The translations under genes were made by a program, and so were the position numbers. The notes under the pieces are model-generated. The model was not told the origin of the DNA. It did not search any database and saw only the letters and a program-made list of their open reading frames with translations. Positions 33,424-39,485 of a stretch of 39,485 nucleotides of DNA are shown in pieces. Positions within the stretch are counted from its first letter, which is position 1. Each line of letters opens with the position of its first letter. This stretch comes from Oscillospiraceae bacterium. Lineage in GTDB: Bacteria; Bacillota; Clostridia; Oscillospirales; JAKOTC01. The DNA lies in assembly GCA_035353335.1 (NCBI GenBank), contig DAOPZJ010000001.1, forward strand, positions 12,889 to 52,373, given 5' to 3'.

Positions 33424-34043
33424 GCGTTCGGATCTCCGTATAATAATGTGAACGATTCGTAATGGTCGGCGGTGAAATAGACAAGACCGTCATTGGAAAA
33501 GACAATGCGTCTTGCGCCCCGCGAGGCTGCGCCGAGGGTGCAGATATCGCATTCGGTGTAGCTTCTGCCGTCTTTATCGGGCAAAAGGCCTTCGTAATTA
33601 CCGAAATAGTCGCCGCCGATGCATTTGCCGGGAGCGTAGGGTTCCAGTCCGCCGCCCGACCAACCGAGCGCGGAGGCCTGCGATTTGGTGATGAAATTAC
33701 CGGGCAGATGACCAAACAGGTGAATATAAAGTGCGACATCATCTTTGGCGGTATAAGACCCGGATTCGACGACGGTTTGAGCGGCAGTCGAAGAGGCGGA
33801 GGCTTTTGAGGCGACGGACGACGTTTTTGAGGAGGCCTTTTTGCTCGAAACCATAGAGGAAACTTCGGATAAAGCGGCAGAAGAAATTTCGGAGAATAAA
33901 CGCGCTTGGGATTGAACTTGCGATGCCGGAGTAATTGCAAAGGACGGAGCGCCGGGCACTGCATTCGCCGAGCAAGCGGTCAGAATCGTAAAAATGAAAA
34001 GCAGCGGCAGCAGCCGGGCAAAGACCCGGGTTTTCTGCTTCAT
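33420..34043 (-). CDS. Lipid-anchored barnase-family ribonuclease
   Basis: A 207-residue protein. A lipoprotein signal ends in ILTAC (lipidated Cys24). A Ser/Ala/Lys-rich linker spans about 40-95, and residues 96-203 are a full barnase domain. LPGNFITKSQASALGW, APGKCIGGDYFGNYEG and FTADHYESFT align with barnase. The catalytic set is kept: Lys120 (barnase Lys27), Glu164 (Glu73), Arg179 (Arg87) and His194 (His102). It should cut RNA at the outer face of the membrane. Bacillus barnase is freely secreted, so the lipid anchor is notable. GGGGGG precedes the ATG. It is followed by its overlapping inhibitor gene. Possible roles are RNA scavenging or attack on neighbours. Confidence 0.92.
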   Translation of the reverse strand: MKQKTRVFARLLPLLFIFTILTACSANAVPGAPSFAITPASQVQSQARLFSEISSAALSEVSSMVSSKKASSKTSSVASKASASSTAAQTVVESGSYTAKDDVALYIHLFGHLPGNFITKSQASALGWSGGGLEPYAPGKCIGGDYFGNYEGLLPDKDGRSYTECDICTLGAASRGARRIVFSNDGLVYFTADHYESFTLLYGDPNA

Positions 34044-34068
34044 GGTTTTATCCCCCCTTTATATGGAT

Positions 34069-34097
34069 ATTATAAGAGATTTTACCAATACGTGCAA
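34069..34097 (-). promoter_or_regulatory. Sigma-A promoter of the barnase/barstar operon
   Basis: On the minus strand, TTGCAC (34092-34097), a 17-nt spacer and TATAAT (34069-34074). Confidence 0.75.
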
Positions 34098-34175
34098 GAG
34101 GAATAACACGAGCGGTTGAATACAGAAAGTAAATTCTTGGTGTTGGGTCATTGCGGTGACCTCTATACAATACAG

Positions 34176-34203
34176 AAGGAGCGGCTGAAGCCGCTCCTTT
34201 TTT
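34176..34203. terminator. Hairpin terminator downstream of the PFOR gene
   Basis: AAGGAGCGGCT pairs with AGCCGCTCCTT around GA. The long T-run (34198-34203) is on the plus strand. The minus-strand transcript from the PFOR gene has only TTCTG after the stem, so it is a better terminator for plus-strand RNA. Confidence 0.7.
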
Positions 34204-34219
34204 CGATATAATTACAAGA

Positions 34220-37200
34220 TCAGCACTCGCCGTTGTAGAGCTTTTGCAGGCGCAGCAGGTAGTCATAACGGTTCTTTGCGTCGACCACCGCTTCGTCAAA
34301 GAGCGTTTGAGCACGATCCGGGAAAGCGAGTTGGAGCGAGCTGTAGCGGACCTCGGACATCAGGAATTCCTTGAGGTCGGCACTGGGCTCTTTGCTGTCG
34401 ACCGTGAACTTGTCGGTCTCTGCTGCGGGGTTATAGCGGAACAAGTTCCAGTAACCGGACATGACGGCGCGTTTTTCCTCGGCCTGAGAATTGGTCATAC
34501 CGCCCTTGATGCCGTGGTTGATGCAAGGGGCGTAGGCGATGATGATAGACGGGCCTTTATAGTTTTCGGCTTCGACGAACGCCTTGAGGCACTGGTTGTA
34601 GTCGGCGCCCATCGCGACCTGCGCGGTGTAAACATAGCCGTAGCTCATTGCGATGCCGGCGAGGTCTTTCTTCTTGATGGCCTTGCCTGCCGCGGCGAAC
34701 TGCGCGACCTGTCCGATCTGGGAGGCCTTGGAGGCCTGACCGCCGGTGTTGGAATAGACTTCGGTATCGAAGACAAGGATGTTGACGTCTTCTCCGGAGG
34801 CGATCACATGGTCGAGACCGCCGAAGCCGATGTCATAGGCCCAGCCGTCACCGCCGAAAATCCAGGTTGACTTTTTTACCAGCATATCGGCTTCTTCGAC
34901 AACCTTTGTCGCCAGTTTGCAGGCGTCGCAGGAGCAGACTTTGCCGTTTTTCAGCCAATCGGCTTCCCACTCGGTGCCGGTCATATCGAGTCCGTCTTTG
35001 CAGGCCGCGAGCAGTTTGGCGGAAGACGCCTTGGAGGCCTCGCGGTCATCCATGGTGTCGAGCCATTCTTGTCCGGCGGCCTTGAGCTCATCGGTGGTAT
35101 ATTCGGCGGCAATCAGCTCGCGGACAGTGTCGGCAAGAGCCGCACGGCGCTGTTTGGCCGCGAGATAGATGCCGAAGCCGAACTCGGCGTTGTCTTCGAA
35201 CAGGGAGTTGCCCCATGCCGGACCGTAACCTTCTTTGTTGACGGTATACGGAGTCGACGGCGAGGAGGATGCCCAAATCATCGAGCAGCCGGTCGCGTTG
35301 GCGATATACATCTGGTCGCCGTAGAGCTGGGTGGCAAGTTTTGCGTACGGGGTCTCACCGCAGCCCGCGCAGGCACCGGAGAATTCGAGCAGCGGCTGTT
35401 TGAACTGGCTGCCCTTGACCGTGGTCGGCTTGAATTTTTCGGTGACTTCGGGTTTGGCCGGAAGTTCGAACATATAGTTAAAGTTCTTTTGATCTTCGAA
35501 ATGGCTCTCAAGCGATTCCATCACGAGGGCTTTTTCACCCTTGCGGCCCGGGCAGACCTGCGCGCAGGAGCCGCAGCCGGTACAGTCGTGCACAGACATC
35601 GTGACCGAGAATTTATAACCGGGCATACCGACCATGTCGATGGTCTTGGAACCCTCGGGCGCTTTCGCGGCCTCATCGGGGGTCAGCGCGAACAGGCGCA
35701 CGACCGCGTGTGGGCAGACATAGGAGCAGAAACCGCACTGGATACAGTTTTCGGGTATCCAGGTCGGGACGTCGACCGCGATGCAGCGTTTTTCATAAGC
35801 GGAAGAGCCCTGCGGGAAGGTACCGTCCTCAATGCCTTTAAAGACCGACAGCGGGATGCTGTCGCCGGCCTGCGCATTGACGGGAAGCTGGAATTCCTTG
35901 ACCCATTTGACGAGCATCGGGTTTTTGCCGGTGATCTCGGGATGCGCGAACTTGCCGCTGCACTTGGCCCAGTCAGCCGGGACGTTGACTTTGACGATGC
36001 TCTGGACACCGCGGTCAATCGCGGCGTAGTTCATGTTGACGACCGCTTCGCCCTTTTTGCCGTAGGTCTTGAGGGCGGCGTCTTTCATATATTTGATGGC
36101 ATCGTCAATCGGGATAATGTTTGCGAGTTTGAAGAAGGCCGACTGCAGGATCGTGTTGATTCTGCCGCCGAGGCCGATCTCTTTGCCGATCGAGATACCA
36201 TCGACGGTGTAGAACTGAATGTTGTTTTTGGCGATATAGGCCTTCATGTCGCCCGGCAGCTTTTCGGACAATTCGTCCACATTCCAGCCGCAGTTGAGTA
36301 AGAAGGTGCCGCCCGGTTTAACGTCCTGAACCATATCGTATTTATCGACAAAGCTCGGGTTGTGGCAGGCTACGAACGCGGCTTTGTTGATCAGATAAGT
36401 GCTGTGGATCTTCTTTTTGCCGAAGCGCAAATGCGAAATCGAGACGCCGCCGCTCTTCTTGGAATCGTAGTAGAAATAGGCCTGCGCGTACATGTCGGTG
36501 TGGTCGCCGATGATCTTGACCGAGTTTTTGTTCGCGCCGACCGTGCCGTCGGAACCGAGACCCCAGAATTTGCAGGCCGTCGTGCCTTCCGGTGTGGTGT
36601 CCGCGATGTCGCCGACTTCGAGCGAGGTATTGGTGACGTCGTCGATGATGCCGACGGTATAGTGATTTTTGCCGCCGTCTTTCATGTTGTCATAAACCGC
36701 TTTGATCATGGCGGGGGTGGTGTCCTTCGAACCCATGCCGTAACGGCCGCCGGTGACTCTGACGCCTTCGAATTCGGTGTCATGGATCGCGGCGATCACA
36801 TCGAGGTAGAGCGGCTCGCCGATGGCGCCGGGTTCCTTGGTGCGGTCGAGGACCGAGATGCGCTTGACGGTCTTGGGCAAAACCGAGAGGAAATGCTTGA
36901 CCGAGAAGGGGTTATACAGATGGACCTTGACGAGGCCCAGTTTTTCGCCTGTGGAGTTGAGGTAGTCGATGGTCTCTTCGATGGTCTCGCAGACCGAGCC
37001 CATCGCGACGATGACCTTTTCGGCGTCTTTTGCGCCGTGGTAGTTGAACAGACCGTAATCGGTGCCGATGGTCTTGTTCACCTGATTCAGATAGTCCTCG
37101 GTGATGCCGACGATGTCGTCATAGAACGGGTTGCAGGCCTCACGGGACTGGAAGAAGGTGTCCGGGGTCTGCGCCGAGCCGCGCAGCACCGGATGTTCCG

Positions 37201-37828
37201 GATTCAGCGCTCTTGCCCGGAAGGCCTTGACGGCATCGAAATCGGTCATATCGGCCAGCGTTTTGTAGTCCCAGATTTCGATCTTCTGCTGTTCGTGAGA
37301 AGTGCGGAACCCGTCGAAGAAGTGCATGAACGGGATGCGGCCTTTGATTGACGCGAGATGCGCAACCGCGCCGAGATCCATACATTCCTGAACACTGTTG
37401 GAACATAGCAGCGCAAAACCGGTCTGGCGGCAGGCATTGACGTCGGAATGGTCGCCGTTGATGCTGAGCGCCGCGGCCGCCACTGCGCGTGCAGTGACAT
37501 GCATGACGCCGGGCAGCAGTTCGCCGGCCATTTTATACATGTTCGGGATCATGAGCAGCAGGCCCTGGGAAGCCGTATAGGTCGTGGTCAGCGCACCGCC
37601 CTGCAGCGAGCCGTGCATGGTACCGGCGGCGCCGCCTTCCGACTGCATCTCGACAACCCGAACCGGTTGTCCGAAGACGTTCTTCGCGCCGTTTGCCGAC
37701 ATTTTGTCGACTTCATCGGCCATCGGGGAGGACGGCGTGATCGGGTAGATCGCAGCGACTTCGGTAAACGCGTAAGATACATACGCAGCTGCGGTGTTGC
37801 CGTCCATGGTCTTGAGTTTTCTTGCCAT
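34220..37828 (-). CDS. nifJ: Pyruvate:ferredoxin (flavodoxin) oxidoreductase
   Basis: A 1202-residue single-chain enzyme that oxidises pyruvate with CoA to acetyl-CoA and CO2, reducing ferredoxin; it is central to anaerobic fermentation. In order: the pyruvate-binding domain beginning MDGNTAAAYVSYAFTE and AIYPITPSSP; two ferredoxin-type motifs, CIQCGFCSYVCP near residue 696 and CTGCGSCAQVCP near 746; CAGCGETPY (proximal cluster and TPP region) near 819; CSCDACK near 970; and GDGWAYDIGFGGLDHV (TPP binding) near 998. The length is normal. AAGGAGG precedes the ATG. It is transcribed alone from 37902-37930, with a leader of about 70 nt. Confidence 0.98.
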   Translation of the reverse strand: MARKLKTMDGNTAAAYVSYAFTEVAAIYPITPSSPMADEVDKMSANGAKNVFGQPVRVVEMQSEGGAAGTMHGSLQGGALTTTYTASQGLLLMIPNMYKMAGELLPGVMHVTARAVAAAALSINGDHSDVNACRQTGFALLCSNSVQECMDLGAVAHLASIKGRIPFMHFFDGFRTSHEQQKIEIWDYKTLADMTDFDAVKAFRARALNPEHPVLRGSAQTPDTFFQSREACNPFYDDIVGITEDYLNQVNKTIGTDYGLFNYHGAKDAEKVIVAMGSVCETIEETIDYLNSTGEKLGLVKVHLYNPFSVKHFLSVLPKTVKRISVLDRTKEPGAIGEPLYLDVIAAIHDTEFEGVRVTGGRYGMGSKDTTPAMIKAVYDNMKDGGKNHYTVGIIDDVTNTSLEVGDIADTTPEGTTACKFWGLGSDGTVGANKNSVKIIGDHTDMYAQAYFYYDSKKSGGVSISHLRFGKKKIHSTYLINKAAFVACHNPSFVDKYDMVQDVKPGGTFLLNCGWNVDELSEKLPGDMKAYIAKNNIQFYTVDGISIGKEIGLGGRINTILQSAFFKLANIIPIDDAIKYMKDAALKTYGKKGEAVVNMNYAAIDRGVQSIVKVNVPADWAKCSGKFAHPEITGKNPMLVKWVKEFQLPVNAQAGDSIPLSVFKGIEDGTFPQGSSAYEKRCIAVDVPTWIPENCIQCGFCSYVCPHAVVRLFALTPDEAAKAPEGSKTIDMVGMPGYKFSVTMSVHDCTGCGSCAQVCPGRKGEKALVMESLESHFEDQKNFNYMFELPAKPEVTEKFKPTTVKGSQFKQPLLEFSGACAGCGETPYAKLATQLYGDQMYIANATGCSMIWASSSPSTPYTVNKEGYGPAWGNSLFEDNAEFGFGIYLAAKQRRAALADTVRELIAAEYTTDELKAAGQEWLDTMDDREASKASSAKLLAACKDGLDMTGTEWEADWLKNGKVCSCDACKLATKVVEEADMLVKKSTWIFGGDGWAYDIGFGGLDHVIASGEDVNILVFDTEVYSNTGGQASKASQIGQVAQFAAAGKAIKKKDLAGIAMSYGYVYTAQVAMGADYNQCLKAFVEAENYKGPSIIIAYAPCINHGIKGGMTNSQAEEKRAVMSGYWNLFRYNPAAETDKFTVDSKEPSADLKEFLMSEVRYSSLQLAFPDRAQTLFDEAVVDAKNRYDYLLRLQKLYNGEC

Positions 37829-37901
37829 TTATTGAACCTCCTTGAATATTGGAATGACAAAATAAATAGTTTAAAGCGGCATCACAGGGACACCACCCCT
37901 T

Positions 37902-37930
37902 ATGATACCACTTTTTTGAGTTTCTGTAAA
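37902..37930 (-). promoter_or_regulatory. Sigma-A promoter of the PFOR gene
   Basis: On the minus strand, TTTACA (37925-37930), a 17-nt spacer and TATCAT (37902-37907). I see no Rex-type site near it. Confidence 0.7.
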
Positions 37931-38009
37931 CATTATCTGACGAATTCATCGAAGATGCGATAAATTTCTGCGCGGTTTTGCATTTTTGAATCTTGAGCCG
38001 AAAGAAATT

Positions 38010-38180
38010 TTATGAATTTTTAACGGGGGACTTACCGCTTTTCATCTTTTCCGACAGGTCGCCTGCAAATTTCAGAAGGGTGTCGGCAATAATCTGTTCT
38101 GTTTTCACACCAATGTTATCGCCGATTTTTTTGTAGAACTCATAGAGATAGTCATCGATTGTAATTTCCACTCGTTTCAT
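38010..38180 (-). CDS. Small ribbon-helix-helix-like protein
   Basis: A 56-residue protein. KRVEITIDDYLYEFYKKIG is a short beta strand followed by a helix, then a second helix (VKTEQIIADTLLKFAGDL). This is the pattern of CopG/Arc-type ribbon-helix-helix DNA-binding proteins or of antitoxin-like domains. The tail is Lys/Ser-rich. ATG 38180 has AAGGA 12 nt upstream; in-frame codons at 38204 and 38243 lack a site. A possible minus-strand promoter (TTGGAA, 16 nt, TATTTT) is just upstream. No toxin partner is visible beside it. Confidence 0.55.
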   Translation of the reverse strand: MKRVEITIDDYLYEFYKKIGDNIGVKTEQIIADTLLKFAGDLSEKMKSGKSPVKNS

Positions 38181-38260
38181 ATTTTTATTGATCCTTCCGC
38201 GCATAAAATATGGAAGCCGCACATTTTTCCAATCTTCCTGCATTTTACATCAATTTAAAT

Positions 38261-38283
38261 AAAAAAAGAGGTCGAGTGACCTC
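38261..38283 (-). terminator. Minus-strand terminator with no obvious gene
   Basis: GAGGTC and GACCTC pair around a 4-nt loop, followed on the minus strand by seven T (38261-38267). No minus-strand coding gene precedes it. Confidence 0.75.
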
Positions 38284-38340
38284 ATTTTGACGATTTATCG
38301 GGAATTTTGTCACAACCGGTGTGAGTGTGGGCACGATTGA
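38261..38340 (-). ncRNA. Candidate small RNA on the minus strand
   Basis: A minus-strand promoter, TTGATA (38369-38374), a 16-nt spacer and CATAAT (38347-38352), would start RNA near 38340. The orphan terminator at 38261-38283 would end it, giving about 80 nt. GAGGTCA occurs near both ends. The evidence is only the promoter-terminator pair; no known RNA family is recognised. Confidence 0.3.
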
Positions 38341-38361
38341 CCTCAAATTATGAAAGCGGTT

Positions 38362-38374
38362 TTGATAATATCAA
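38362..38374. promoter_or_regulatory. Palindrome TTGATAATATCAA, candidate operator
   Basis: A 13-bp palindrome, with a further TATCAA nearby (38377-38382), lies about 90 bp upstream of the small XRE gene and over the proposed minus-strand promoter. It could bind the XRE protein. Confidence 0.35.
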
Positions 38375-38464
38375 TATATCAATAGGCGGGATATATATGT
38401 TTTTTACTTTTCGGATAAAGAATAAATTGTTCTATATGTACAACAGAGGGGGATACGCACTGTC

Positions 38465-38701
38465 GTGATTGATGCGAATATTATCGGTGAAATTATTCGT
38501 TGCGAGAGAGAAGAAAAGAACTTATCACAGGAAGTTTTAAGCGGACTTGCGGGTCTGGAAAGAACCCATTACAGTAAAATTGAACGCGGCCTGCGCTGTC
38601 CGACGATCGAGACGCTGTTCCGGATCGCGGATGCGCTTGAAATACCTCCTCACGAATTGATTAAAAAGATTGAGAATGCATATAAGGCGGACCAGACATA
38701 A
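38465..38701 (+). CDS. Small XRE-family helix-turn-helix protein
   Basis: A 78-residue protein that is almost only a lambda-repressor-like domain: EIIRCEREEKNLSQEVLSG, then LERTHYSKIERGLRCPTIETL and ADALEIPPHEL. It would bind DNA as a dimer. The start is GTG 38465, with AGGGGG about 12 nt upstream; no better start is in frame. The adjacent palindrome and divergent small RNA candidate are possible targets. The gene ends at a terminator. Confidence 0.85.
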   Translation: MIDANIIGEIIRCEREEKNLSQEVLSGLAGLERTHYSKIERGLRCPTIETLFRIADALEIPPHELIKKIENAYKADQT

Positions 38702-38708
38702 ACAAGAA

Positions 38709-38752
38709 GGGATGCAGAGATCGAATCGCTTCAATGCATCCCGGTATTTTTA
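38709..38752. terminator. Terminator between the XRE and araD-like genes
   Basis: GGGATGCA (38709-38716) pairs with TGCATCCC (38735-38742), followed by GGTATTTTTATA. The long loop may hold extra pairs. The minus-strand reading also ends in a T-rich stretch, serving the convergent araD-like gene. Confidence 0.65.
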
Positions 38753-38795
38753 TATTTGATTGTTTTTTGATCGATTTTGAATAGTAATTATCACA

Positions 38796-39482
38796 CTACT
38801 GACCGTAATAGGAATTATTGCCGTGCTTGCGGTAGTAGTGGCGCTGGCGCAGGGTGGCGGAGAGCTGGGGGAGTTCGGGGTCAAGGTCGTCGGAATGATA
38901 GGCGAGTGCGGCGATCTCTTCGAGCACTTCGGCGTTGAAAACCGCTTCATGACAGTCTTTGCCCCAGCAGAACGGCCCGTGCCCGGCAACAAGACAAGCC
39001 GGAATTTCATAGGGGGAAAGTTCTTCAAATGTCTCGGCGATTACGAGACCGGTATTTTTTTCGTAGCCGATGGCGATCTCGTCGTCCTCGAGGTCACGGG
39101 TGCAGGGGATTTCGCCGTTGAAATAGTCGGCATGAGTCGTTCCGAGCACCGGGATGTTCAAAACGGCCTGCGCCCAGGCAGTCGCCCAATGCGAATGGGT
39201 GTGCACCACGCCGCCGATGCCGGGGAAGGCCTTATACAATTCGGCATGAGTCGGGGTGTCGGACGAGGGGTTTTTATCGCCTTCGACGACGTTGCAGTCG
39301 AGGTCGACGACGACCATATCCTTTGCGGTCAGGGCACTGTAAGACACGCCCGACGGTTTTATGACGAACAGTTTGCTCTCAGCGTCAAAACCGCTGGCGT
39401 TTCCGAACGTAAATTTGACAAGACCGCTTTTCACGAGTTCCAGATTGGCTTCAAGGACTTGTTCTTTCAGCTTTTCGAGCAT
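38796..39482 (-). CDS. araD: L-ribulose-5-phosphate 4-epimerase
   Basis: A 228-residue class II aldolase-fold enzyme that converts L-ribulose 5-phosphate to D-xylulose 5-phosphate in arabinose or ascorbate use. The start LEKLKEQVLEANLELVKSGL and FGNASGFD (usually WGNVS) are typical. HTHSHWATAWAQ gives zinc ligands His94 and His96, with His168 in VAGHGPF. THADYF holds the catalytic Asp119. The C-terminus HGNNSYYGQ keeps the terminal catalytic Tyr. Close relatives (fuculose-phosphate aldolase, UlaF, SgbE) share the fold, but length and ending favour AraD. The gene is complete, but its upstream region lies outside the window, so its operon is unknown. Confidence 0.92.
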   Translation of the reverse strand: MLEKLKEQVLEANLELVKSGLVKFTFGNASGFDAESKLFVIKPSGVSYSALTAKDMVVVDLDCNVVEGDKNPSSDTPTHAELYKAFPGIGGVVHTHSHWATAWAQAVLNIPVLGTTHADYFNGEIPCTRDLEDDEIAIGYEKNTGLVIAETFEELSPYEIPACLVAGHGPFCWGKDCHEAVFNAEVLEEIAALAYHSDDLDPELPQLSATLRQRHYYRKHGNNSYYGQ

Positions 39483-39485
39483 TTC

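Noticed and set aside
34244..37351. Long open frames on the plus strand antisense to the PFOR gene (up to about 400 codons)
   Set aside because: They mirror the codon periodicity of the PFOR gene, have no family motifs and no ribosome binding sites, and PFOR motifs are unambiguous on the other strand.
38010..38701. Toxin-antitoxin pair from the ribbon-helix-helix-like and XRE proteins
   Set aside because: The two genes are divergent, both resemble DNA-binding proteins, and no toxin-like partner is adjacent.
1..39485. tRNA, rRNA, CRISPR, insertion sequence or prophage
   Set aside because: Read through on both strands. No cloverleaf with CCA-type ends, no regularly spaced repeats, and no transposase, integrase or phage structural motif was seen.

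Overview
The window looks like a chromosomal segment of an uncultured, strictly anaerobic, low-to-mid GC Firmicute of the class Clostridia. The grounds are strong GGAGG-type ribosome binding sites, textbook sigma-A promoters (TTGACA/17/TATAAT class), TTG and GTG starts, a single-chain pyruvate:ferredoxin oxidoreductase, and dispersed palindromic intergenic repeats of a kind common in gut and digester Clostridia. This assignment is inferred from gene content, not from a marker comparison. I see no rRNA, tRNA, CRISPR array, insertion sequence, phage gene or replication origin.

Left part (1-8.0 kb): carbohydrate breakdown. A heparinase II/III-like lyase gene (cut by the left edge) overlaps a transglutaminase-like multidomain protein gene. 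Both are divergent from a GH28-related beta-helix protein gene, which has a perfect consensus promoter. A mannitol-1-phosphate-dehydrogenase-like polyol dehydrogenase follows. Middle-left (8.1-15.9 kb): an XRE regulator with palindromes in its own promoter; a nagB-glmM-hexapeptide acetyltransferase operon for amino-sugar phosphate interconversion; a C39-like lipoprotein and a metallo-beta-lactamase-fold hydrolase, divergent from a TIM-barrel sugar isomerase; and a lipoprotein of unknown role. Centre (16-24.5 kb): two tandem GH38 alpha-mannosidase paralogues behind a promoter with a 23-bp inverted repeat; then a translationally coupled DegT aminotransferase/cyclase pair, divergent from a PlsC-type acyltransferase that carries a zinc ribbon.

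Right part (24.6-39.5 kb): mostly housekeeping. On the minus strand are trmO, a Gfo/Idh/MocA oxidoreductase, and a tightly overlapped recA-recX-rimO-pgsA operon, with ychF next to it. Divergent from ychF is an HtrA-like protease. Next come a lipid-anchored barnase with its overlapping barstar inhibitor, a 3.6-kb PFOR gene, two small DNA-binding-like proteins, and an araD-type L-ribulose-5-phosphate 4-epimerase gene at the right edge.

Taken together, the accessory genes describe a fermenter of plant or host glycans. Oligosaccharides would be imported and cut inside the cell, since the lyase, the GH28-like protein and both mannosidases show no signal peptide. The sugars would then be fed as phosphates through AraD, NagB and the polyol dehydrogenase to glycolysis and PFOR. 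The observations I rate highest are the membrane-anchored barnase/barstar pair, a palindromic repeat that has become an in-frame part of the heparinase-like gene, and a duplicated fragment of the ychF 3' end flanking a hairpin.
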